Shown: positions 11,878 through 23,570 of the stretch, piece after piece | Position numbering within the stretch: position 1 is the first letter of the stretch | Layout: the number at the start of each line of letters is the position of its first letter | DNA from: Symsagittifera roscoffensis | Taxonomy: Eukaryota > Xenacoelomorpha > Acoela > Convolutidae | Assembly: GCF_963678635.1 (NCBI RefSeq) | Contig: NC_087065.1 | Span: forward strand, 45,169,919-45,233,918 | Reading direction: 5' to 3' | Length of the DNA: 64,000 nt | Notes under the pieces: model-generated | What the model saw: the letters and a program-made list of their open reading frames with translations, nothing else | Databases searched by the model: none | Told to the model about the DNA's origin: nothing | Made by a program: the position numbers and the translations under genes

Positions 11878-13181
11878 TTATCTAAATACTATGGTTATGC
11901 AGAGTAACTCCATCGTACTAGGTCTATCAAACTCAAAATGACACGCTAAATCATTTGTGCAAACATTTTCAATTGAACACGTGAATGATTTCTGGTTCAG
12001 ATTACTGGTTAACGTTTTTGTTAGAGCTTCGACGAAGTAAGAATACGAAGGATGCGAGGGTTTCTCGTCGTCGTAACAAAATACAATTCGTTTCTCAGAT
12101 GAAATATAAACTTTCAATTGTTGACGCTTTGCATCTTCCGAAAAACGAAGACAAATTTTACACAGACACGATATAAAGCTGTCTGATATATCAGGGTCAT
12201 ATGCAACATCACAAGCAACTATGAAATCGATCCCAGAAATACCTTCAAATTCTATTTGTTCCGGTAGATTCCAATCGATAATCATACAATTGATATCGCA
12301 TTTATTGTTTTTAAGATGCTTGTTCCGGTTCAGATTGCTTTCGATCAGATCTAATATGTTCGTGTCTTTATCCGAAGTGATCACTCGTTTGCACAGCGAA
12401 GACAGTATGACAGAGACTAGTCCAGTTCCGGCTCCCAGCTCAAGCACAGATTTCCCTGCCAGTAACGAAACTATTGAAACCATCGAATTAATTCAGAAAC
12501 AATTTTTTCTTTTTTATCCTTTCATTTTCTTGCCTTTTTTAATGATCTAGTTACTTGTCATTAGTCCAAACAACCTCGAAATTTCAACTTGACATTTGTA
12601 ATTTTTGACATTTAGAAAACGAAATCAACATTAGAATTACATGTACTGATCAACAATGCACTGCACCTTTAACTGTTTTGCATTGACGAGGAAGAATATG
12701 TTTTTGCTCTTTCACACATGTTATTTCACTACAACGTATGAATGAAAAAATGAAATTTTAGAACGCATGAATGAAAGAAGAAATCATTTGCATAGTTTCG
12801 CGCACTTTTCCGGGCTCTTTCACAATTTTCCGGCATCTTTCCCTCAGAAAGAGCAAAAACATACTCTTCAACAGTTAGAACATAGTTGAAGATGGCCTCG
12901 GGCAAAAGAGCCACCATCGGGCAGTTCGTGCCCTCAGGCCGGGCTCTTTTTTCCTCGGGCATCTTTCAACTATGTTCTAACTACTACAAAGATACCTCTA
13001 GGTCTCCTAGATTATACATGTACCAACTTGTGAACAAATGCTGATTGGCCAAAATGTAATCGCACATATAAAGAGCCCCATTCCACACCTGCAAGCCAAC
13101 ACTGTCCAACTCAGTCTGCATACTGTGTCTGATGTAGCACACTTCATTCAATTTTAGACCCCCACTGTTGCCCGTTTTCAT
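11878..13181 (-). CDS. METTL22: METTL22-like lysine methyltransferase (SAM-dependent), 2 exons seen
   Basis: Exon A is about 13028-13181 and exon B 11878-12455 (stop TGA/TAA read at 11878). Exon A ends with the family block VGLQVWNGALYMCDYIL, the counterpart of METTL22's VGKQVWRGALLLADYIL. Exon B opens with SAM-binding motif I, VLELGAGTGL, then a DW pair, FIVACDVAYDP and the ISSEKR stretch characteristic of the METTL21/22 group. METTL22 trimethylates a lysine on the nuclear protein KIN17 in vertebrates. The preferred junction (A|GTTGGT to CAG|GG) gives a spacing identical to human METTL22 but uses a weak donor; an acceptor at 12470 is an alternative. This model gives 243 aa versus about 404 in human, so N-terminal exons may be missing or the N-terminus is short. 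The Met at 13181 is the first after an in-frame stop. A pair of nested inverted repeats fills the intron. Confidence 0.8.
12691..12981. repeat. Nested inverted repeats in the METTL22-like intron
   Basis: The outer pair 12691-12713 and 12847-12869 are 23-nt reverse complements with one mismatch (core TATGTTTTTGCTCTTTC). The inner pair 12874-12911 and 12941-12981 begins and ends with GTTAGAACATAGTTGAA and its complement, followed by a CTCGGGC / AAAAGAGCC stem. Two hairpins therefore sit side by side, starting 47 bases inside the intron donor. Confidence 0.7.
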
Positions 13182-13554
13182 TGGAGTCCTTCTCTCATTC
13201 TCTACACTTCAAAGTAAAGTTAAAATTAACCAAATAAACCCGTAACAAAACTTTGCAACATAAGAAATCAGATGCCACAAAGACCCGTCGTATGAGGTCA
13301 CTATCAATCGTGATTCGGACTGCAAGGAAAACGTAAAGAACTCTGCTCGGTGCTAAGAAAAAACAATCTGAAATTTGCACTTGACATTTAGTTTGTTTCA
13401 ATTTAAGCTAATTTTTCAAGATTTTGAAAATAACTTTAAGTTTCAGTCCCAGTCCCATGCCCCCCCCCCCAAAAAAAACAGTTTTTAAACAAGAGTGACC
13501 GATTATCATTACAAAAATAAACAAGACTGCTCGTATCAGGGCGAAGCCCTGAAT
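13182..13554. other. Region upstream of METTL22-like exon A, no exon established
   Basis: A good acceptor-like site (CTTTTCCTTGCAG) ends at about 13321 on the minus strand and opens a short reading frame, which could be a further METTL22-like exon. No family motif was recognised in any frame, so I leave it unannotated. Confidence 0.3.
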
Positions 13555-14048
13555 GTTCCGACTGCTTATTAAGGTTTATGGAGCAGTAAAAACGTTAAAA
13601 ATTTTTTTTAAAAAAATAAAAAGTGAATTTTTTTTCCCAAAATTTGAAATTTTTTATGAAAGTCATCCCCCCACACGCCATATAAAGTTCAAAAGGATAG
13701 ATTTCGCTACTTGTAACAAATCAATTATGACAAATAAGCTTCGTTAAACCAATTTGGAACGATTTCTAAGACAGATTAAATCTCGCTTACGCGTTAATAG
13801 CGCGAAATATATCGCGCGTTATTTGTCCCAAATTGGCCAAAATGGCAATTTGTAAACCCCCATAACTCTACGAAAAATGATCACAGGTGAAATATCTTTT
13901 CAAATTTGAGCTCAGGACAACAATACCTTTCGAATGATATTTAAAAATTCCGTCAAAAATGGCTAGTTAAAAAGTCGAAATTTGTCTGAAGAAAAAAAAC
14001 CCACCCCAAGCACAAATATTCCGTTACTTTCGTATCGAAAGTCGGAAC
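13555..14048 (+). mobile_element. MITE of family A, copy 2 (about 494 bp)
   Basis: Ends are GTTCCGACT (13555) and AGTCGGAAC (14040-14048). The interior includes CGCGAAATATATCGCGCG and 'aaaatgatcacaggtgaaat', matching copies at 1646-2859 (opposite orientation) and about 20608-21045. Just outside the left end is CAGGGCGAAGCCCTG, a small palindrome also present beside copy 1, so the true element may be slightly longer. It encodes no transposase. Confidence 0.65.
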
Positions 14049-14781
14049 AAAAACACATAACTCGAGAAACTTTTTCTTACAAATTGAGATATTCCATATA
14101 TTTCACGGACGTTCATGTTGTTGTGAAAAGTCATTTATCGTTGAACGGATTGAAGTGTAAATTTCATCTCCTCTACATTAAATTTGATACTCAATAGTGA
14201 AGAGACTCAATAGTTAGTTTTTCTCGAAACAGCATCCCAGATTTTATTTAAGAATCCGAACAACGACTGAAAGGGCTTTAATATAATACCACAACTGGCT
14301 CGAACATGCGAGTTTCCTTTGAGGTAGTCAAAACTGACCAAAGAAAGCCCACGCCACGCAATATTTCCTCGCCCTACAAGACTTGTAGGAACAAAAAACG
14401 GAAAAATTATAATTGAAATTATAACTCCGAGCTCGAGTTATCTTTAATCAGATTTAATTGTTGCTGTTATATGGCATTACCTTCTACTGATGGGTCGTGA
14501 AATTTGAATCTTTCTTCAATGAACCCATTTTCAGAAGCACCATTGAGTTTAGTATGAGTATGGACATCAGAAAGAAACAAATCACCATTCATCCTGAAAA
14601 AAAATACCTCTCAAGAAAAACAATCAATCAAAATCGAACTTTGCGTATGATGGAATATGCTACTGAATTTCATCACTTCATTTCTATACTTCACTTCAAC
14701 AATAACTATTGACGAGCTCCTGTAATCCTAATTGAACTATCGACGTTATCTCCTCGATTTTTATGACCAGTAAAATTTTAA
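14049..14781. other. Intergenic sequence 3' of PDCD2L
   Basis: About 730 bases of AT-rich sequence with no recognised gene or repeat. It should contain the PDCD2L 3' UTR. An ATTAAA-like string lies immediately after the stop codon on the minus strand, but it is too close to be persuasive. Confidence 0.35.
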
Positions 14782-17700
14782 TTAATCTTTTTCAACTTCA
14801 ACAATCAAATCGGACACTTTCAAACAACCCCTTTCAAAGTCCGCACACGACGTGGTTGTTTTCGGACATGTGAACACTCCGAGAGAAGAATGAGTGAGGG
14901 GTGAATTTTTGAAGCAGCTGTGAATGGAGGGCAACAGTTGTAGCTCACAGATGAGTGGTGTACTGCACTTTGCACACTTGCGACCAGTTGTGATGACATC
15001 ATTACTGTATACAGGAAGGTACTCTCCTTCGCCACCGTATCTGTATCATTATAAACTTGATTTAATACAGGATTGAAGAACATGCGTTTAAGTGTCGTCA
15101 AGTTCATTATTCGACTCACGAACAAAAATTTACATGCTCTTCGCTGAAGATATGCTACAGATAGACAAGAAAAACCGGATTTAGTCCGATTAACTACAAC
15201 CCATCCTCGCAAATGAAATGTTTTTTTTTGAAGTATTAAATGAAAAAATGAGCTTCAAAAATTAATTGACATTCTGAACAAATGTATACTTTTACTGCTT
15301 GGTTCATACTGAGTTCTCTACTAAAAATAGGGAGTAGCGACTTATGCAGGGAAAACCTCACAAACTATTCTTTCGATAAAACCCTTACTCTCAGATTTGG
15401 CAGGGTAAATTCCGAGAAAAGAAGTGAAGTTCGCAAAAATGATAAAAAATTTGAAAATGATCTTTTTCTAAGACCATGCTGGCTTTTCTACAGAAAATAG
15501 CTTAAAACCATTTATGCAGGGAAATCTTTGCGTTCTTTTCTTTCGGTTGAACCCAAAATTGCAGATTTAGGAGGGTATTTTTTGAGAAAAGAGAAATTAA
15601 AAAAAATTGTCAAAAATAGCCTTTACTTTTTTTTCTACAAAAAAGGGCGCACTTTTTTCTACAAAATTAAGGGCCCAATAAGTATTTTTCAAAACCGTCT
15701 GAAAAATCAAATCCCATACATTTTCATACGACTCGTTATTGTCCGACAGAACTTGCCACAAACTAAGCGAAATTAAAAGAGTGACATTAAAACGCTATTG
15801 AATACATGCTACACAGTAACAGCATAAACACACACTTTTAATAATCACTTATATTTGCGACTTATATTTGACAAAAAGTGGACGTCGTAGTATGACACTA
15901 CGCTACGGGAATGATCAAACAATATTGAAAATAACTCGATTTTAGAGGACTTACCTAACAATTTGTTCTGGATCAGCTAAAATGCGGTGATAAAATATGG
16001 TGAATGCATCTCTCGCAACATTTTTGCAATGGTCAGGAAGATCCTTTACTCTGATGTCATCTTCACATCCGGGATCATCATCTTCCTCGTCCTCAACGTC
16101 CACATTCTTGTCTTCACTGAAAAGAACTCAAGTCTTCTTAATTATCTTCCTAATATTTTTGTTACTTATTTCCTCTTTAGGGTACCTCGTAAAGAACTTC
16201 AACCACAAAAAAGGACTTTATCAACATGAGAGCATATGCAAATTTTGTACCCTGAAACGAACTCGCCCTCCCCCTTTACAATACGGTGAGGGATAGTTAT
16301 TAATATCCAAAACTAAGCATATCCATAACTGATTGCAGCTGAAACGGGTGATAATTTCTCTCTTTTCATACACATCGATGACAATGCCATTCCGGATTTG
16401 AACTAGCCATATCTACAACTTGACTCAGACATTTACCTACATTTTGCTCAAATCTTCAGCGTCAAACTCGATAAGATATGGTTCCAAAATCTGTTCAAAA
16501 TCCGGTTGTTTTTCCTTCTGAACTTGTTCAGCTAATTGTTCGGTATCAAGAAGAGATTTCTTCGAAGGTGAAGGCTCAGTCGCCCACTCTGTGCCAACAC
16601 TATCATCACCCCATGAATCATCCAATTGAAAGAATCCTGTTGATTTTGCAGACGACGTTGATGACGTCAGCTGCTGTTTGGATTCCTGTTTGGCCTCCCA
16701 TTGTAAACGATACACTTTCCACCTGAACCAATCAGAATGATTGCTTGACGTTCAGAAGTTTCAAGGAATTATGTAATCATGGTTATCAGTTTTACATAAG
16801 AGGCTGTCACTTAATCACTGAATCGGACGGCCTGTGATAAAAATGTTACAGAGTTCTTACTACAGATAGCATTGCAAAAATATACACAAAATCGAGCCGA
16901 TTTCTTTTTTCGATTTTACTAATTTTTAACATTTCGAATTTGCAGTCGACAAATTCTCAGTCTATAATACGCTTTTGAAGCATACTCATTAGCGACTCAC
17001 AATGAAAAACGGAGTTCATTTAAAAAATTAAAGAGTCCTCACTATTTGTTAAACTATCCTCCATTCTTTGGTAAATTTGAGACTGATTAGCAAAAACAAA
17101 ACAGACACCCTTTTCTCGACACTGAGAACTTTTATTTGCAATACCAATCACTGTTGGAAAGGCTTAAATATGATACCCAAGTTGACTATTTACGAACTTT
17201 CTTTAATTGTTCCTAAAATCGCGAGACAAAAAACCCAAAATACGCCAAAGTGAGTAAGAGGTTAGAACAATTATATCCTGTGTTTAAAAACACTATCTAC
17301 GCTCTGCTTGTGGAGGGAGAAGATTTTGGCGGGCAAAAAGAAACAAAAAAATTGAGAAATTCACTTTGAATAATGAATGATAGTATATATCACCCTTTGA
17401 GAGTTTGGTGACATTTGACATTGGAACAGACCAGAACCAGTAGTGATCTATGCATGTTGGGATGGGAATCCAAAGGGCAGAACAGTTGTGCCAAACAGCT
17501 CAATCTTAAACCACAGTTGACAGATCCACAGGTCACTTCTTCTTCCTTCAAAATGATGCCATCTGGTATAACCTGAACAAAATTAGGATGCAAAACGGCA
17601 AAGAATGATGTTGCAAAATCGTTATTTTTCTTCATGTTCTAACTTCGGAGCTACACAAATAGCTTGAATTACAATCATATTGAAGTCAGATATTGTTCTA

Positions 17701-18030
17701 GAAACTAAAGGGCGAACAAGTAGACCGACAGATCATAAAAATATCGAAAAATACGAAACTTAAATTTATACGTCAACTAAATACCAAAGCCAATATAAAT
17801 TTCAATCAATTTTTTAGCGAAACTTTTTTGAGGTTATGTTTTAAAGGCCTAGCCAGCCGATAATTTTCGGATTGAAATAGTGTTTTCAGAGCTTGTGTTA
17901 TTTACCTGTGCAACTAAATCCCCCTCCTACTTACAGGAACTCCTCCGATGAATGAATCTTCGCAAGTTAGTGGCTCCTCGTCCTCTTTACCCACCTCAGC
18001 ATCCTTGAACCCAAGCCACGATGATGTCAT
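14782..18030 (-). CDS. PDCD2L: PDCD2L (programmed cell death protein 2-like), 5 exons, 325 aa
   Basis: Exons are 17935-18030, 17394-17572, 16441-16722, 15955-16116 and 14782-15040 (96+179+282+162+259 nt = 326 codons). All junctions are GT-AG and in phase. Residues 5-32 (WLGFKDAEV...SFIGGVP) match the PDCD2L start. Exon 2 carries LFCPLDSHPNMHRSLLVLVC with flanking cysteines of the N-terminal domain, and exons 2-3 join to give WKVYRLQW. Exons 4-5 form the PDCD2_C domain: FYHRILADPEQIVRYGGEGE, a CxxC (CAKC), ELQLLPS, and GVFTCP near the end. PDCD2 and PDCD2L proteins act as chaperones and adaptors for 40S ribosomal protein uS5 (RPS2) and small-subunit export. Length is close to human (358 aa). 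Exon 3 and the start of exon 4 are acidic and variable. An upstream in-frame Met at 18108 is possible but less family-like. Confidence 0.9.
15340..15580. repeat. S1 satellite-like units within PDCD2L intron 4
   Basis: Two units about 175 bases apart carry 'cccttactctcagatttggcaggg' and 'cccaaaattgcagatttaggaggg'-type motifs (near 15380 and 15552), matching the family described at 240-1010. They lie between PDCD2L exons 4 and 5. Confidence 0.5.
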
Positions 18031-18504
18031 GACTATGCAACAACTCAAAACTGTGAATTCATGTCCTCTTAAAACGGGTGGCAAATCAAAAACTATTTTT
18101 TCAAGCAATCACCAAAATTTTCAGACAATAAAAAAAACTGCATTCGGTTATTTCGTAATAAGACTGATTACCAAAAATATATTATTTCAGCAATGGAGTT
18201 CAGCAGCGCCAAAAAATTAAAACCGAAAATCAAAAGTTTTAACGGTGCCGAGAAATGAGCGTTTTCATAATCAGCAATCTAATTTGATAATTGTCATCAA
18301 ATTTGAAAGATCTATGCGTGATTTTTGAGCAAAGAAGTAAGGATATTTTTGTTAAATGATGCGAAAATGTGAGGAAAATTTGTTAAATGTGCATAGACAT
18401 TCCTGCTTAACTTGAAAATAAATAATTACTATACTTAATGACTCACAAGCTAACACACAATTTGGCGCAAGTCCGAATCAGAAGGAGATCAGGCTCTTTT
18501 GCAG
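18031..18504. other. Upstream flank of PDCD2L
   Basis: This should include the PDCD2L promoter, but no TATA box, initiator or other motif stands out. From about 18440 the sequence ('tttggcgcaagtccgaatcag') resembles 58.10-58.15 kb, the target into which the adjacent hAT-like MITE inserted. Confidence 0.35.
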
Positions 18505-18848
18505 GGGGGCTATTCTCATGCGCGAAGGACCGATTGCGCGAAAAAACTCGTGAGCGAATGACCGAAAATAAAATTAGCCAAAGTCAAATTTTAAAAAGAA
18601 GCAATTGCAATTCAATTAAATGAAGCAATATTTCGCTTTTTTTATAACGAAACTTTTGAAATATAAAATTTGTTCCAATTCGGCGGCGTCAGTGACAATT
18701 TGGAACTTTTGCATATTTCTGCCGTTTTTATATTCGACCAATATCAATATTCTAGTCCCTGGAAATGTTTACTTTTAGATTACAGAAATCTGATTGGCTA
18801 ATTTTTATTTTCGCGCATTCGGTCCTTCGCGTATGAGGGATTCCAACC
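18505..18848. mobile_element. hAT-like MITE, 344 bp, with 8-bp target duplication
   Basis: Both flanks read TTTTGCAG (18497-18504 and 18849-18856), an 8-bp direct repeat typical of hAT insertions. The termini are imperfect inverted repeats of about 40 bp; the clearest part is CGCGAAGGACCGA-TGCGCGAAAA, at 18520-18545 and reversed at 18808-18835. No transposase is present. A related unoccupied site lies near 58150 ('cagactattgcagccctct'). Confidence 0.8.
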
Positions 18849-18856
18849 TTTTGCAG

Positions 18857-19749
18857 CCATCAATTTTTGTTCCGAACACTGAAGATGGGGAGGATTTTTG
18901 TATTCGGGTGTTTTAGTTTTTTTTTTACTTTTTTGTTTTCGCGCAAAATCAGGTACCCCAAATAGTCATTGGACTGGGTTTAGATATAAATCATATTGAA
19001 GCCTTTCAGTCGTGAAATCATGATTCGAACGATATAGAAAATTTCCAAAAAAATCCCAGTGTAAAAAAAAACCGCTTCGAAATTTTAATTTTTCGTCTAT
19101 CTTCGAGCGAGTGAAGCGATCGAGTAACGTTCGTTAGATATAGAAATTACCCATTTGATTTTTGTTTATTTATTTTTTGAAGACACTTGGAATCATTTAT
19201 ACCTAATTTATACGCGTTCGTATAATTCTATGATCACCCGACGTACAAGAAAAACAATAAGTTTAAAAAAAAACTTTTTTTTCTAAGAATTTGGTCCGAA
19301 AATTCTGTGCTAATTGCACAGTAACCGGCTAACATAAAATTTGTTCTGCATTTGTAATAATACACGACTATTTAAAACAAGAATAGCCAGTAGCTGTGCA
19401 TATTCTAAAAACCATATTCTAAAAAATCTCAAAAATCTCAGGTAGTAACCGTGACATATTGGACACAGTTTTCTTTGACAGTAATAACAGTGAAAAAAAT
19501 TAAAATTGAGTTTTCAGGTCTTAGCGGATTATAAGTGTCAATATGAAAAATTGGACCGATTTTCACAATGTTACATGGTCGCTGAACCATATTTAAACAA
19601 TAGGTGCCCAGCTGGATCTAATGTTGTGGAAAAATTTTACGGATGTGAAAGGAACGCGTAATTTTCAAGATGTGTCAATTATCAAAATTGGACATTTACA
19701 AAATTCATAGCTGAATCCTATTAGAAGAATGGAAAGCAGGCTTTTGCAG
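18857..19749. other. AT-rich intergenic sequence, nothing recognised
   Basis: No exon, RNA gene or clear repeat was seen. Homopolymer A/T runs are frequent. Confidence 0.4.
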
Positions 19750-20400
19750 GGTAGATTAAAACATATCCGTTTGATTACTTTCCTTTTTTCAGAATTGGCA
19801 GGATCGTTTTAAGCGAAATTGAACAAAGTCTTAAAATAGATCAGGTTAAAGTACCTAGCAAATTCATCTGCAAAACGGGAAAACTCGCACATGAAAAATC
19901 TTTATTCGTTCCTTCCATTGAACTCTCAATCGCAGATTGGGCACCAGTAATTTCGATTTTTTTTTTTTAAATAATGGACTTTTGCTGAGTCCAATATTAC
20001 TTTTTTTAATAAAAACTGGGGACGTTCTATCTATGCGACGAGTTTTCTAAGCGCATGTTCTTTTGATTGCACATTAATCTTTGACTTGGAAGCGTACTTT
20101 TCGAGAACAATCCCCGAAACAGTTATAAATAGAAATTTTAAAAGGCAATAACTTATTTTCTAAGGCGATATCTTATTTCATTAATAAACACTGGGCAACG
20201 CCACTTGCGCAGAAAAAATTCACAAAACATGTTCTTTTGATTAAACCTTCAATCTCAGACTCAAAAGTGTAGTTTTTGAGAAAAAGAAAAAGTTTGAGAA
20301 AAGGAAAAGAAAAAACGTCCAAATAACGGTAAAAATTTCCAAATTGGACAATGTCTCTGGTTATAGCTTTTCTCTAACAAAAAAGCTATAACTGTTCAGG
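19750..20400. repeat. Degenerate S1 satellite-like array
   Basis: Units with 'ttttcagaattggcagg', 'ctctcaatcgcagattgggca', 'cacattaatctttgacttgg' and 'aaccttcaatctcagactca' recur near 19795, 19927, 20073 and 20252, spaced about 130-180 bases. They are strongly diverged from one another, so the array is old. Confidence 0.55.
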
Positions 20401-20409
20401 CCAGGAAAA

Positions 20410-21215
20410 ATTCTACACAGAGTCGAAGTTGCACTTCGCATACAGAAGCTAAATATGACCGATAACGCAACAGGGAAAAACTGAACGAGTAAAACTTTGC
20501 GTCTTCAAAATTTCTTAAGTGACTCACGCCAATTATGACGCATTAGCAGTACCAGTCACTTTGAAAAAAAAAAACCAAATAACATGCCTCAATTTAAAGA
20601 GCAGTATATGGAGCAGTAATAACAAGAAAAAAATAAAGGTAATGAAAATGAAATGAATTTTTTAAAATTGATATTTTTGCGAAAGTCATCTCCCTAGACG
20701 CCATATTAAGCACAAAGTGATACATTTCGCTCCTAATAACAAATCAATTATGGCAAATAAGCTTCCTTCAACCAATTTGGAACAATTTATATGACGGATT
20801 AAATATCTTCTTATGCGTTAACAGCGCGAAATATATCGCGCGTTAATTGTCCCAAATTGGCAATTTTTAAACTCCCATAACTTTACGAAAAACAATCACA
20901 GGTGAAATATCTTTGCAAGTTTAAGCTCAGGAAGACAAAACTTTCTGAATGACATTTTAAAAAATGTCAAAAATAGCTTGTTAAAAAGCCGATATTCGTC
21001 TGAAGAAAAAAACCACACCGAGCACAAATTTTCCGTTACTTTACATAGTCTGTGTATAGTCTGTAGAACAATAATAGTCTGTGTTAAAAACCTTAGCATT
21101 GGCTGTACTTAATAGCTGGTTATTGATCAAAATGAACAATATTTGCGACTAAGGTTGGAAAAAAGATAGTTCATACTATAACACAAGCATTGTTTGTGTA
21201 AACATCGCTTATAGT
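20410..21215 (+). repeat. Diverged solitary copy of the 1.6-kb unit, interrupted by MITE A copy 3
   Basis: The left part (20410-20607) matches the interior of the 24.76-31.17 kb units: a hairpin CGAAGTTGCACTTCG, 'accgataacgcaacagggaa', 'caattatgacgcattagcag' and 'taacatgcctcaattta'. The right part (about 21046-21215) resumes the same unit with 'ccttagcattggctgtactt' and 'aacaatatttgcgac'. Between them lies a MITE A copy (about 20608-21045) whose terminal repeats have decayed. Confidence 0.6.
20608..21045 (+). mobile_element. MITE of family A, copy 3
   Basis: This is the same orientation and interior as 13555-14048: 'gccatattaagcacaaagtg', CGCGAAATATATCGCGCG, 'caatcacaggtgaaatatct', then 'gagcacaaattttccgttac'. 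The GTTCCGACT ends are not preserved. Confidence 0.6.
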
Positions 21216-21539
21216 GATTGAAATCTTAATTTACAAGAAAGGTTTTCGACAAAAAGCAAAGATTCTACAAAAACGGTCAAGATTATAAAATTTGAACATT
21301 TTCTAAAGCTATAATTATTTTCCTTCAAAAGCTAGAACGTAACGGCTAAAGCAGGGAAAAACTTATTGATGAACCCTTAATTTCATATTTGTCAAGGTAG
21401 CTTTCGAAAATTGAATGTAATCCATAAAAATCGCCCCCACTGAAATTTTCGAAGGCCGTAGAACATCGCGTAAAACAAAAAAAGACAAGCAGAATATACA
21501 GGTACACAGGTTATTAGCCGGCCTTTCTTTTATTACTTA

Positions 21540-21945
21540 GTGAAAATCCGTCACTAGTTCTCGAAAACTTTTTTTTGCAAAACTCAAAAAGTTTTCCAAA
21601 AATATAGTTAAAAATGTCTCAAAAACAGTTTTAAAAATAATTTCTCAGATATTTTCAAATAAAGTGCTTTTATCAAGCAAAAACTAGCCACCAATAAACC
21701 AGATATAAAAAAATTATCATATGCAGCAAGAATAGGCCATTTTATCTGTCTTACTCTTGCTGCATATGATTTTTTTAAATCTGGTTTATCGGTGGCTAGT
21801 TTTTGCTTGATAAACGCAGTTTATTTGAAAATAACTTAGAAATTATTTTGTAAACTAATTTTTGAGACATTTTTAAACTAAAATATTGGAAAACTTTTGG
21901 AATTTAGCAAAAACAGTTTTTCGCGAAAAAGTGACGGATTTTCAC
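21540..21945. mobile_element. Foldback element, 406 bp near-palindrome
   Basis: The two halves are reverse complements over about 195 bases each, with about 15-20 unpaired bases at the centre (near 21737-21755). Outer ends are GTGAAAATCCGTCACT and its complement. Inner arms pair over CATATGCAGCAAGA and CAAGCAAAAACTAGCCACC. No coding frame or clear target duplication was seen. A transcript would form a very long hairpin. Confidence 0.75.
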
Positions 21946-23030
21946 GACATTCTTAAACTATATTTTAGAGAAACTTTTCGAATTTGCTGGAAAAAAGTGT
22001 CACCAAATAATGCAGTAAAAGAGCCACCAAACTTGCTGTAAAAGTGTCACCAAAAAAATGAGCGATTCATTTTGGAGAAAAGTGCATTCCTTATTTTATT
22101 ATACAAGCGCAGCGCAGTGTAATACTAACTAAACTTGACATCCTCGCCAAACAGCTTTCTTCAACAAAAAAAAATGAAAAACAAACTTAACTTTCTTTTT
22201 CTTGACTTTTAAGATTTTTTTGCAAATGAAAGGCTAAAAAAGTTTCTAACAAATTTTTTATGGCTTAAACAGAAACTTTTTAATATTGTGCTTTTATGCG
22301 ACTTTTAGCTGTCTAGATAATAAGGGAGAATTGGAAGTTTTTAACTGTCCTTTAAAAATAAAGACTGAAATAACTTTAGTAAAATCTGTCGTTCGACACA
22401 TTATTCGCTGTAACTTCATTAAAAAAACTCAACCAAAAATGAAAAAAAAATTCTTGAGCACTTTCAGTGGTCCCAAAAAAGCCCAAAAATCAAAAATGAC
22501 CATTTACGGCTCCACAAGAAATTTGAATTTAAAGTTTCTGATACAGCTTTATCCAGCTATCAGAGCACCGGAAAAAATTGACACTCAACACAGAGGTGAA
22601 GCAAAAATACAAGCAAAAAATGGCAAAAAGGATCTTTGAAATTGCAAGAAAATGAAATTTCAATTAAACAAGCCATTAAAAAATTTTTTTGCAGCCTAAG
22701 TTAATCGAATTTTTGATCAACTCTCAGATTTAGGGTCCGAGATTTCCGCAATTGCACTTTATGCCCTTACTATATGCTATACACCAGCTACAAATAAAGA
22801 ATATGAAACATGCGGATGTAAGACAAGAACAGTACACAGATAGTGAAATTGAGCACTTTTTCTAAGCGTAAAATTGAGTAAAAAAAACCAGCCGAAGTAT
22901 AATTCAACCGAAAATGCGTATATGCGTAAAATGAGTATATAGGCAAGCCAGAAAGTTACATCATAACAATTAATTTGCATTATTTTTGTAATTGTTACAT
23001 ATTTGATACATAACCATTATACACAGATGC
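21946..23030. other. AT-rich intergenic sequence, nothing recognised
   Basis: A plus-strand open frame at 22286-22639 (117 codons) has lysine-rich low-complexity content, no family resemblance and no splice context; I do not call it a gene. Fragments of 'gtgtcaccaaataa' near 22000 belong to the composite SINE tail. Confidence 0.4.
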
Positions 23031-23570
23031 GAAGCGGAGCTTCCCATCACTTGCGATGCCCTAACAATAGCATTGCAAGCTATCAGACAGGAAATGAAGC
23101 AACTACGTTCAAAAACAACTGAAAATTTTCGGAGAAACCACTACTAAAAAAACTTCAAAATGTTGTCTAGAATGATGTTTTATCTGCAGAAAACACGTCC
23201 AGAAACCCATTCGAGAAACAAAACCTTCGAGTGAAACAAAATGTTGCCATGAAAAAAAAATTTAAGTATAAATTCTATTCTGGGATTTTTAACGTTTTGT
23301 GCAATCCGGAGGAAAGCATAAAACTATGGTTCCTTTGAACGACACAAAATTAGGCAAGTAAGCCGATAAAAAATAAGCCGAAATCATTTAGACCGAAAAT
23401 TTTTTGAGCAAAAAAAAGCAAAAATAGGAAGTCAAGGCTAGTAGAATTACAAATTGCAGGAGTAAATGAAAACATAAGTAGCAACAACAATGAAAACTGC
23501 ATACAGCAAAAAACTCTACGATGCGACAAGTAGGCCAACAAAATGAGGCGCATGAGCCAATATAACATTT
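23031..23570 (+). repeat. Dispersed repeat R4, copy 2 (with hairpin head)
   Basis: It begins with ATGCGAAGCGGAGCTTCCC and 'cacttgcgatgc', then follows the same block order as 6991-7460. Agreement runs for about 480 bases with indels. It is non-coding. Confidence 0.55.

Noticed and set aside
13265-13330. Extra METTL22-like N-terminal exon after a strong acceptor-like site
   Set aside because: No frame shows a family motif or a matching in-phase donor. Left as unannotated upstream sequence.
22286-22639. 117-codon plus-strand open frame
   Set aside because: It is lysine-rich and low-complexity, without motifs, splice context or homologous pattern, and lies in repeat-derived DNA.
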